From positions 1,364,001 to 1,428,000 of the forward strand of contig NZ_CP107930.1 in the NCBI RefSeq assembly GCF_036021035.1: a DNA stretch of 64,000 nucleotides, given 5' to 3'. The stretch is from Kineococcus sp. NBC_00420 (GTDB taxonomy: Bacteria; Actinomycetota; Actinomycetes; Actinomycetales; Kineococcaceae). Under the pieces are notes generated by a model that worked only from the letters and a program-made list of their open reading frames with translations, searched no databases and was not told where the DNA came from. Both the position numbers and the translations under genes were made by a program. This document shows positions 57,578 to 64,000 of this stretch, one piece after another (within the stretch, counting starts at the first letter, position 1; each line of letters begins with the position of its first letter).

Positions 57578-58807
57578 GTGAGCAACGCCGCCCGCGTGGT
57601 CGAGGTCGTCCTCCCCCGCCGGCTCGGGACGGGTTTCCGCTGGCTCATCGCCTCCAGCTGGGCCAGCAACCTGGGCGACGGACTGGCGCTGGCCGCCGGG
57701 CCGTTGCTGGTCGCCTCCCTCACCGACGACGCGTTCCCGGTGGCGTTGGCCGCGCTCGCGGCGTGGCTGCCGCCGCTGCTGTTCGGGTTGAGCGCCGGGG
57801 TGCTCTCCGACCGGGTCGATCGGCGGCTCATCGTCCTCACCGTCGACGGTGTGCGGGCCCTCGTCCTCGTCGCGCTGGCCGCGGTCGTCGCGACCGGGCA
57901 CGCGAGCATCCCGCTCGTCCTCGGCGCATTGTTCCTGCTCGCGACCGCCGAAGTCTTCGCGGACAACACGGCGAGCACGCTGCTGCCGATGCTCGTCGCC
58001 CGCGACGACCTGGCGGTCGCGAACGCCCGCATCCAGACGGGTTTCGTCACGGTGAACCAGCTCGCCGGTCCACCGCTGGGCGCCCTGCTCTTCACGATGG
58101 CCCACGCGACCCCGTTCGCGGCCCAGGCCGGGCTCTGCGCCCTCGCCGCGGTGTTCGTCGCCCGGATGCGCCTCCCCGCGCGGGAGGCGGAACGCGCGAG
58201 CACCACGCCCTGGCACGACGTCGCGGAGGGGATCCGCTGGACCGCCCACCACCCGGCCGTGCGGGTCCTCGTCGCGACGATCTTCATCTTCAACGTCACC
58301 TTCGGTGCCGCCTGGTCGGTCCTCGTCCTCTACGCGCGGGAGCGGATCGGGCTGGGCGAGATCGGTTTCGGCCTCGTGACCACCGTCGGAGCGGCCGGCG
58401 GCATCGTCGGCGTCCTGGCCTACGGCTGGATCACCCGCCACGTCTCCCTGGGCAACCTGATGCGGATCGGGTTGGTGGTCGAGACCTTCACCCACCTCGG
58501 CCTCGCGCTGGCCCGGACCCCGTGGGTGGCGCTCCCCGTGTTCTTCGTCTTCGGCGCGCACGCGTTCGTCTGGGGCTCGACGTCGATCACCGTGCGCCAG
58601 CGCGCCGTCCCGCACGGGTTGCAGGGCCGCGTCGGCGCCGTCAACACCGTCGGCACGTTCGGCGGCCTCGCCATCGGGAGCGGGTTCGGAGCCGTTCTCT
58701 CGCAGCACGTCGGCGTGACCGCGCCGTTCTGGTTCGCCTTCGCCGGGTCGGCGGTCTTCGTCGTCCTGATCTGGCGGCCGCTGCGCCACGTGGCCCACGG
58801 CGACTGA
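57578..58807 (+). CDS. MFS transporter, probable drug/macrolide exporter
   Basis: About 409 residues from a GTG at 57578. 12 helices of the MdfA/EntS-like MFS type: RWLIASSWASNLGDGLALAA, FGLSAGVLSDRVDRRLIVL (loop 2-3 motif A, G-x-L-x-D-R-x-x-R-R) and NARIQTGFVTVNQLAGPPLG. This subfamily includes macrolide and enterobactin exporters. It lies 48 bp past the IS right end, so its expression might now be influenced by the IS. It ends at a 59-bp palindrome. Confidence 0.9.
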   Translation: MSNAARVVEVVLPRRLGTGFRWLIASSWASNLGDGLALAAGPLLVASLTDDAFPVALAALAAWLPPLLFGLSAGVLSDRVDRRLIVLTVDGVRALVLVALAAVVATGHASIPLVLGALFLLATAEVFADNTASTLLPMLVARDDLAVANARIQTGFVTVNQLAGPPLGALLFTMAHATPFAAQAGLCALAAVFVARMRLPAREAERASTTPWHDVAEGIRWTAHHPAVRVLVATIFIFNVTFGAAWSVLVLYARERIGLGEIGFGLVTTVGAAGGIVGVLAYGWITRHVSLGNLMRIGLVVETFTHLGLALARTPWVALPVFFVFGAHAFVWGSTSITVRQRAVPHGLQGRVGAVNTVGTFGGLAIGSGFGAVLSQHVGVTAPFWFAFAGSAVFVVLIWRPLRHVAHGD

Positions 58808-58833
58808 CCGACGGCGGCTGGGCGGGTGAGTGG

Positions 58834-58892
58834 GGTGGGATCGTTGCCTCCCCGGGGTCGCTCAACGTCCTCGGGGAGGCAACGATCCCACC
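58834..58892. repeat. 59-bp palindromic repeat, copy 2 (bidirectional terminator)
   Basis: Arms identical to copy 1 (GGTGGGATCGTTGCCTCCCC and complement), with a different central 19 nt. It sits between the convergent MFS and metB genes, the same kind of site as copy 1, 9.8 kb away. Confidence 0.85.
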
Positions 58893-58902
58893 CCCGGGCG
58901 AC

Positions 58903-60084
58903 TCAGCCCAGCGCCTGCGCGAGGTCGGCGACGAGGTCGTCGGCGTCCTCGATCCCGACGGACAGCCGCACGAGGTCGTCGGGCACCTCGAGCAGCGAAC
59001 CCGCCACCGAGGCGTGGGTCATCCGGCCGGGGTGCTCGACGAGGGACTCGACCCCGCCGAGGGACTCCCCCAGGGTGAACAGCTCGGTCGCCCCGCAGAC
59101 CTTCAGGGCGTCCTCGACCGAGGCCAGGCGGAAGCTGATCATCCCGCCGAATCGCTTCATCTGCCGGGCGGCGACGTCGTGGTTGCGGTGCTCGGGCAGG
59201 CCCGGGTACAGGATCTTCGTGACCCGCGGGTGGGACTGCAGGAACTCGACGACGCGTTCGGCGTTGTCGCAGTGGCGTTCCATCCGGACGGCGAGGGTCT
59301 TCAGCCCGCGCTGGACGAGCCAGGAGTCGAAGGGACCGGGCACCGCGCCCAGGGAGTTCTGGTGGAAGCCGATGCGCTCGGCGAGGGAGTTCCCCCGCCC
59401 GTCCTCGCCGTCGCGCACGACGACGGCCCCGCCGACGACGTCGGAGTGCCCGCCGGCGTACTTGGTGGTGGAGCTGATGACGAGGTCGGCGCCGAGGGTC
59501 AGCGGCGTCTGCAGGTAGGGCGTCGCGAAGGTGTTGTCCACGACGAGCAGGGCCCCCGCGGCGTGGGTGATCTCGGCGATGGCCGCGATGTCGCCGACCG
59601 TGAGCAGCGGGTTGGTCGGCGTCTCCAGCCACACCAGGCGGGTCCGGCCGGGCTGGACGGCGGCGCGCACGGCGTCCAGGTCGGCCAGGTCGACCGGGGT
59701 GTGCTCCACGCCCCACGGTTCGACGACCCGCTTCACCAGCCGGTAGGTGCCGCCGTAGGCGTCGTTGGGGATGACGACGTGGTCGCCGGGCTTGAGCAGG
59801 GCCCGCAGGATCCCGTCCTCGGCGGCGAGACCGGAGGCGAAGGCGAACCCGGCGGCACCCTGCTCGAGGGCGGCGAGCTGGGTCTCCAGCGAGGCGCGGG
59901 TCGGGTTGCCGGAGCGCGAGTACTCGTAGCCGGCGCCGAGCCCGGTCCGCAGCGCGCCGACGCCGTCCTGCTTGTAGGTGGAGACCTGGTAGATCGGCGT
60001 CACCACGGCCCCGGTCGAGGGATCGGCCTCCTGGCCGGCGTGGATGGCTCGGGTGGAGAAGCCTGGCAGCTGCGCATCAGTCAC
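58903..60084 (-). CDS. metB: Cystathionine gamma-synthase/lyase
   Basis: About 393 residues from a GTG at 60084: LPGFSTRAIHAGQEADPSTG, VVTPIYQVSTYKQDGVG, GYEYSRSGNPTRASLETQLA and the PLP lysine in LVISSTTKYAGGHSDVVGG near residue 200. The Cys/Met-metabolism fold (AT class I) is complete. It joins O-acyl-homoserine and cysteine, or acts as a lyase in reverse transsulfuration. Mycobacterial counterpart Rv1079 (from memory) is also near greA and mca. Divergent from msrA, 75 bp apart. Confidence 0.95.
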   Translation of the reverse strand: MTDAQLPGFSTRAIHAGQEADPSTGAVVTPIYQVSTYKQDGVGALRTGLGAGYEYSRSGNPTRASLETQLAALEQGAAGFAFASGLAAEDGILRALLKPGDHVVIPNDAYGGTYRLVKRVVEPWGVEHTPVDLADLDAVRAAVQPGRTRLVWLETPTNPLLTVGDIAAIAEITHAAGALLVVDNTFATPYLQTPLTLGADLVISSTTKYAGGHSDVVGGAVVVRDGEDGRGNSLAERIGFHQNSLGAVPGPFDSWLVQRGLKTLAVRMERHCDNAERVVEFLQSHPRVTKILYPGLPEHRNHDVAARQMKRFGGMISFRLASVEDALKVCGATELFTLGESLGGVESLVEHPGRMTHASVAGSLLEVPDDLVRLSVGIEDADDLVADLAQALG

Positions 60085-60159
60085 GAGGTCCAGAGTAGGG
60101 AACGTCCGGGCCGCGACCGTGGTTGAGGAAGACACGACGGCGGAGAAGGAGCTGGTGAC

Positions 60160-60831
60160 GTGCTGTTCGGCAACCCGTTCAAGACGACGATGGTGACCGC
60201 GGACGAGGCCCTCAAGGGCTCGGAGACGCGACGCTTCGAGGTCCCGACGACCCACACGGTCCTCGGTACCCCGCTCGAAGGCCCGTGGCCCGAGGGCACC
60301 GAGGTGATCTCGTTCGCCATGGGCTGCTACTGGGGTGCGGAGCGCATCTTCTGGCAGGTCCCGGGCGTCGTGACGACGGCGGTGGGCTTCCAGGGTGGCT
60401 TCACGAAGAACCCGACCTACGACGAGTCGACGACCGGGCGCACCGGCCACGCCGAGACGGTCCTGGTCGCCTACGACCCCACCCGGGTCAGCCCCGAGGT
60501 CCTGCTGAAGACGTTCTGGGAGAACCACGACCCGACCCAGGGCTTCCGCCAGGGCAACGACCGCGGCACGGAGTACCGGTCCGCGATCTACACGACCACC
60601 GACGAGCAGTGGGACGCCGCGCAGAAGACGCGCGAGACGTTCCAGCGCGAGCTCAGCGAGCACAAGCACGGCCAGATCACGACGGAGATCCGCAAGGCCT
60701 CCGACGCGGGCCCGTTCTGGTACGCCGAGGACTACCACCAGCAGTACCTGGACAAGGTCCCCAACGGCTACTGCAACCACGGCCCGAACGGTCTGACCTG
60801 CCAGATCGGTCTGGTCTCGACGGGCGACTGA
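60160..60831 (+). CDS. msrA: Peptide methionine-S-sulfoxide reductase A
   Basis: A 223-residue protein from a GTG at 60160 (GGAG 8 nt upstream). The catalytic motif VISFAMGCYWGAERIFW has the nucleophilic Cys near residue 56; TGRTGHAETVLVAYDPTRVS, ENHDPTQGFRQGNDRGTEYRS and FWYAEDYHQQYLDKVP are typical. Resolving cysteines lie in the C-terminal NGYCNHGPNGLTCQIG. It reduces methionine-S-sulfoxide in oxidised proteins, using thioredoxin or mycoredoxin. Sits beside metB, both touching methionine metabolism. Confidence 0.97.
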   Translation: MLFGNPFKTTMVTADEALKGSETRRFEVPTTHTVLGTPLEGPWPEGTEVISFAMGCYWGAERIFWQVPGVVTTAVGFQGGFTKNPTYDESTTGRTGHAETVLVAYDPTRVSPEVLLKTFWENHDPTQGFRQGNDRGTEYRSAIYTTTDEQWDAAQKTRETFQRELSEHKHGQITTEIRKASDAGPFWYAEDYHQQYLDKVPNGYCNHGPNGLTCQIGLVSTGD

Positions 60832-60842
60832 CCCGTTGACGC

Positions 60843-60880
60843 CACGAGGGGACGGTGCCCGTGGGCACCGTCCCCTCGTG
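60843..60880 (+). terminator. Hairpin after msrA
   Basis: An 18-bp perfect stem (CACGAGGGGACGGTGCCC and complement) with a 2-nt loop, 11 bp past the msrA stop. Confidence 0.8.
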
Positions 60881-61065
60881 TGCGTACGCCCCCCAGCGCA
60901 TGCTCGGCCACCCGTCCCCCCGGCGGGGTGCCTGCAACGATCCTCGCAGAGGGGGGTACCTGGTCGGCACCATCCGGACACCCCCCTTTCGGGGTGCACC
61001 GTCGTCCCCGCCCGGCAGCAGGCGGTCCGAGATCCCGGTAGCCTCGGCGCGGAAGGAGGACCGAC

Positions 61066-61746
61066 GTGACCATCTTGCGCATCGCGGCGGTCGACGACCA
61101 CCCCGCGCTCCTCACCGGTCTCCAGCTCGAGCTGGCCCGGTTGGACGCGGCCCTGCAGTTCGTCGCCACCGCACCGACCGTCCCCGACCTGCTGTTCCAG
61201 CTGCAGGGGGCCCCCGGGCCGGACGTCGTCCTGCTCGACCTCAGGTTGGGCGACGCCTCGCGCCCGGCGGACAACGTCCGCTCCCTCCTCGAGGCCGGCA
61301 GCCGCGTCCTCGTCTACACCGAGGGGCGCGCGCACGCCGAGGCGCTGGAGGCGTTGCAGGCCGGCGCCCAGGGTGTTCTGCTCAAGGACCGCCCGGTCGC
61401 GACGGTCGCCGAGGCGCTGCGGTCCATCGCGGACGGCGACACCCTGCAGTCCGCCGAGACCGCGGCCGCGCTGCAGGTCGACGAGACGCTCACGTCGCAC
61501 CTGTCCCCGCAGGAGCGACGCGTCCTGGAGCTGTACGCGGGGGGCATGCCCGCCCGGTCGGTGGCCCTGCGCCTCGGCGTCACGCTCGAGACGGCCAAGA
61601 GCTACCTGAAGCGGATCCGCGCGAAGTACGCCGCACTGGACCGGCCCGCCTACACCCGCATGGAGCTCTACCGCCGTGCCGTCGAGGACGGCGTCCTCGC
61701 CCCGCTGGCCTCCCCCGCCCCGGGTCTTCGTGACCTGCGGGACTGA
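61066..61746 (+). CDS. Response regulator, NarL/LuxR type
   Basis: A 226-residue protein from a GTG at 61066 with a strong GGAAGGAGG. Receiver domain: IAAVDDHPALLTGLQLEL (acidic pair), GPDVVLLDLRLGD (phospho-acceptor Asp near residue 55) and LLKDRPVATVAEALR (conserved Lys). The C-terminal HTH starts LSPQERRVLELYAGGMPARS near 143, but the recognition helix (TLETAKSYLKRIRAKYAAL) diverges from the common LuxR form (TVKTHVSNILRK). Probably a transcription factor governed by the two downstream sensors. Confidence 0.92.
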   Translation: MTILRIAAVDDHPALLTGLQLELARLDAALQFVATAPTVPDLLFQLQGAPGPDVVLLDLRLGDASRPADNVRSLLEAGSRVLVYTEGRAHAEALEALQAGAQGVLLKDRPVATVAEALRSIADGDTLQSAETAAALQVDETLTSHLSPQERRVLELYAGGMPARSVALRLGVTLETAKSYLKRIRAKYAALDRPAYTRMELYRRAVEDGVLAPLASPAPGLRDLRD

Positions 61747-61752
61747 CCTGAG

Positions 61753-62934
61753 GTGACGCGCCGCGGCGTCCACCGGCTCCTGGCGCTCGTCCTGGCCCTG
61801 GGTCTGGTCTCGGTCGCACCGACCGTCGTGACGAACCTGCTCGCCGGGCGGTCGCAGTTCCCCGTCGCCTGGTCCGCCTCGATCTGCGCCGGTTACCTGG
61901 TGATCCTGGCGGCGCTGCTGACCCAGGCCGTCCGACGGGGCTCCTGCCAGGTCCCCGCGTGGGGTCTGGTCGTCCTCGGTGACCTGGCCCTGGCGGGCTA
62001 CCCGCTGCTGGCGACCCGCGCCGACGACGACGTCCCGTGGGTGCTGGCGCTCTCCGCGCTGACCGTGGGCGCCGGGGCGGTGGCCGCGCCGTCGCTGAGG
62101 GGGACGCTGGGGCTGACGTCCCTGCACCTCGCCCTGCGGGGGCTGCTGCAGGTCAGCGGCGTCTGGTTCGTCGCCCCCGACGTAGGCGTCCTCGAGGCCG
62201 TCGGACTGCTCGTCGTCGCGATCGCCGTGTCCGTCGCCGTCCAGGCCGTGCACGACGCCGCCCACCAGGTCGAGTCGGCCCGCACCACCGCCGATCGCGC
62301 CGCGGCCGCCGCGGCCGCGGCCCGCGCGGTGGAGCTGGAGAACTCCCACTGGGACGGCATCGTGCACGACGACGTGCTCGCCTCGCTGTCGCTGACCGCG
62401 CACGCCCGTGACGACGTCGCCGACCGGGTGCGCACCGCGGCCGCCGCGGAGCGGGCGCTCGCGAGCATCGACGCGGGGTCCACCGGTCTGCGCGACCCGG
62501 CACCGGTCGGGCTGGGAGAGACGGTGTCGCGCCTGCAGGACACCGTCCTCGCGCTGCACCCGCAGGCGGTGCTGAGCACGCCGCCGGTCCCCGTCGGCCG
62601 CCTCGCCCCGGAGGCCCTCGAGGCCCTCGTCGCGGCGACGGCGGAGGCCGTGCGCAACGCGGTGCGGCACGGGTCGTCGGCGGGGGCTGCGCCCACCGTC
62701 CGGGTCCGGCTCCGCGCGGACGTGGCGCGGGGCCGCTTCAGCGTCGAGGTGCGCGACGACGGGGTCGGGTTCGACACCCGTCGCGCCACCCCCCGCCTCG
62801 GGCTCGCGGTCTCGGTGCGTCGGCGTGCCGACGTCGTCGGCGGCCGGGCGCTGGTGCGCTCGGTCCCGGGGGTCGGCACCGTCGTCCTGCTCGGCGTCCC
62901 GTTGCTGGACGTCACCGCCGAGGTCGTGGGGTGA
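61753..62934 (+). CDS. Sensor histidine kinase
   Basis: A 393-residue protein from a GTG at 61753. Five or six hydrophobic segments in the first 180 residues, then a DHp-like helix with ELENSHWDGIVHDDVLASLS (candidate phospho-His in VHDDVLASL near residue 206). The HATPase_c domain has TAEAVRNAVRHGSSAG (N box), DDGVGFDTRRA (G1) and SVPGVGTVVLLGVPLLDV. The arrangement fits the HPK7-like kinases paired with NarL regulators. The stop overlaps the next start (GTGA). Confidence 0.88.
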   Translation: MTRRGVHRLLALVLALGLVSVAPTVVTNLLAGRSQFPVAWSASICAGYLVILAALLTQAVRRGSCQVPAWGLVVLGDLALAGYPLLATRADDDVPWVLALSALTVGAGAVAAPSLRGTLGLTSLHLALRGLLQVSGVWFVAPDVGVLEAVGLLVVAIAVSVAVQAVHDAAHQVESARTTADRAAAAAAAARAVELENSHWDGIVHDDVLASLSLTAHARDDVADRVRTAAAAERALASIDAGSTGLRDPAPVGLGETVSRLQDTVLALHPQAVLSTPPVPVGRLAPEALEALVAATAEAVRNAVRHGSSAGAAPTVRVRLRADVARGRFSVEVRDDGVGFDTRRATPRLGLAVSVRRRADVVGGRALVRSVPGVGTVVLLGVPLLDVTAEVVG

Positions 62935-64000
62935 CCGGGGTCCAACGGGCCTGTCTCATCGGCACGGTCATCTGGCTGTTCTCGCACGGGCCGCTGGTGG
63001 CGTTGCTGTCCCTGCACCAGCACCGCGCGCCCGCGCTGTCGCTGCTGGCCCTGACCGTCGTCCTGATCGTGAGCGCCGTCGCGGTCCGCCCCCTGCTCGG
63101 GCGGCCGCTGGACCTCTCCACCCGCGCCGCCCTGGGGATGGCGCTCGTCGTGCCGCTGAGCGGACTGGCCGTCACCCCGTTCCTCGACGAGTCGCTGTGG
63201 CGCACCTACGGCGACTACTGGCCGGGACTGACCCAGATCGTCGTCGCCGCCCTGGTGATGCGCCGGCAGTGGCTGCCGGGGCTGATCGCCGAACTCGCCT
63301 CCGCCGCGGTGCTCGGTGTCCTCGTCGCCGGCTCCGACCTGCCGGACCGGGCGGTGGTGTTCGCAGCGCTCAACCAGCCGGCCATCGTCTGGTTCACCGC
63401 CTCGGTCGGGGTCCGGTTCGTCTTCGACCGCACCGCCCGCGACGTCGCCCGCTACGACGCCGACACCGGACGGGCGATCGCCGCGCAGGCGAGCACGCAG
63501 GCCCGGGACGCGAGCGCCCGGGCACGCCGCGAGGACCTGGAGCACGGTGTCGTGCCGCTCCTGCGGCGGGTCGCGATGACCCGGCCCGGGGCCCCGACGT
63601 GGTCGCTGCTGTCCCGGGGCGCCCTGGTGCTGGAGCGGCAGCTGCGCGACGACCTGCGCGCCCGCGAACTCCTCGACGACACCGTCCGGGCCGGCCTGCG
63701 CGAGGCCCGGGCGCGCGGCTGCACCGTGGACGTCGTCGACGACCGCGGCACCGGGGTCGAGGACCGACCCGAGTTCGTCGCCGCCGTGCGGGCCGTCCTG
63801 GCTCCCGCGCTGCGCGTCTGCACCGACGCCCGGGTCACCCTGCGGCTCACCCCGGGCGGGCGGCACGCGACGTTGTCCGTCGACGGCTCCGCCGCCGACG
63901 CCGACGCGGTCGCGACGTCGTTGCGGGCGGCGGAGCTGCGCGGGACCCCGCTCACGGTGGAGACGGAGGTGGACCTGCTCGACGGGGCCGGTTCGCTCTG
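62931..64000 (+). CDS. Second membrane sensor-like protein, C-terminus beyond the window
   Basis: From a GTG at 62931 the frame remains open to the window end (356 codons). About six hydrophobic segments fill residues 8-165 (LIGTVIWLFSHGPLVALLSL), then a coiled region with REDLEHGVVPLLRRVAM, possibly the DHp-equivalent helix. The next part (DDLRARELLDDTVRAGLREA and VTLRLTPGGRHATLS) looks like an HATPase-related fold, but I do not see an N box in the visible part. It may be a diverged kinase or an anti-kinase partner of the preceding gene. Translation coupled to it. Confidence 0.8.
   Translation, partial: MTGVQRACLIGTVIWLFSHGPLVALLSLHQHRAPALSLLALTVVLIVSAVAVRPLLGRPLDLSTRAALGMALVVPLSGLAVTPFLDESLWRTYGDYWPGLTQIVVAALVMRRQWLPGLIAELASAAVLGVLVAGSDLPDRAVVFAALNQPAIVWFTASVGVRFVFDRTARDVARYDADTGRAIAAQASTQARDASARARREDLEHGVVPLLRRVAMTRPGAPTWSLLSRGALVLERQLRDDLRARELLDDTVRAGLREARARGCTVDVVDDRGTGVEDRPEFVAAVRAVLAPALRVCTDARVTLRLTPGGRHATLSVDGSAADADAVATSLRAAELRGTPLTVETEVDLLDGAGSL

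Noticed and set aside
57494-57580. Extending the MFS gene upstream into the IS element
   Set aside because: The frame opens inside the IS right terminal repeat, giving MNTIIYLKCRCSTRS, which is IS sequence rather than transporter. The GTG at 57578 is the likely start.
60881-61065. Short GGGG-rich repeats as a riboswitch for the two-component genes
   Set aside because: No conserved structural motif could be recognised; the only clear signal is the GGAAGGAGG ribosome site.
58903-62670. A 1255-residue minus-strand frame covering metB, msrA and the sensor genes
   Set aside because: Only the last 393 residues are metB. The rest is a shadow of plus-strand msrA and sensor genes in a stop-poor GC-rich sequence.

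Overview
The window is chromosomal DNA from a very GC-rich actinobacterium. Two mycothiol-pathway deacetylases (MshB at the left edge, Mca near 47 kb), frequent GTG and TTG starts, DUF4245/DUF4307/DUF3105 proteins and mycobacterium-like gene order all point that way. A Kineococcus-type organism is my guess from general familiarity, not something the sequence proves. No rRNA, tRNA, CRISPR array, phage or plasmid replication gene was found. One insertion sequence is present.

Layout. 0-6 kb: mshB (partial), typA, a BCCT osmolyte transporter, and a Nudix/DUF305/DUF3105 mini-operon. 6.3-12 kb: a complete peptide-type ABC importer operon. 12.3-27.3 kb: housekeeping genes (ychF, ispH, xseAB, DUF4245, glpX, pfkB) interleaved with likely surface-glycan genes: an FkbH-like protein, its acyl carrier protein, a hexapeptide acyltransferase, a GT4 glycosyltransferase, a DegT aminotransferase and a GNAT/FemAB-like protein. 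A broken rmuC lies among them. 27.5-31.9 kb: a sugar ABC importer in LpqY-SugA-SugB-SugC order. 32-40.8 kb: fumC, a CPA1 antiporter, rpsD, a DUF2470 protein, a secreted transglycosylase, phoH and a prenyl transferase. 41-49 kb: an orphan sugar-binding lipoprotein, hemolysin III, a DUF255/YyaL protein, VOC and Gfo/Idh/MocA proteins, mca with a small membrane partner, DUF4307 and greA. 49-60.8 kb: an AI-2E-family permease, a MoxR ATPase and its VWA partner separated by a rhomboid-like gene and mmsA, an IS701-type element, an MFS exporter, metB and msrA. 61-64 kb: a response regulator with two overlapping sensor-like genes, the last cut by the window edge.

Many adjacent genes are translationally coupled (ATGA, GTGA or TGATG overlaps), which defines the operons well. 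Many gene ends carry strong GC-rich hairpins, two of which are near-identical 59-bp palindromes. The core order metB-greA-DUF4307-mca-yyaL-hlyIII-prenyl transferase-phoH-fumC-glpX-DUF4245-xseBA-ispH-ychF resembles, from memory, the Rv1079-Rv1112 region of Mycobacterium tuberculosis, with accessory blocks inserted.

The observations most worth a second look are: rmuC broken by a 23-bp tandem duplication plus a 9-bp repeat expansion and an apparent internal deletion; the FkbH-ACP-acyltransferase cassette; the IS701 element inserted in the stop codon of the VWA gene, whose transposase is frameshifted; the 59-bp palindrome pair; and a leader upstream of the transglycosylase that faintly resembles the ydaO (c-di-AMP) riboswitch.
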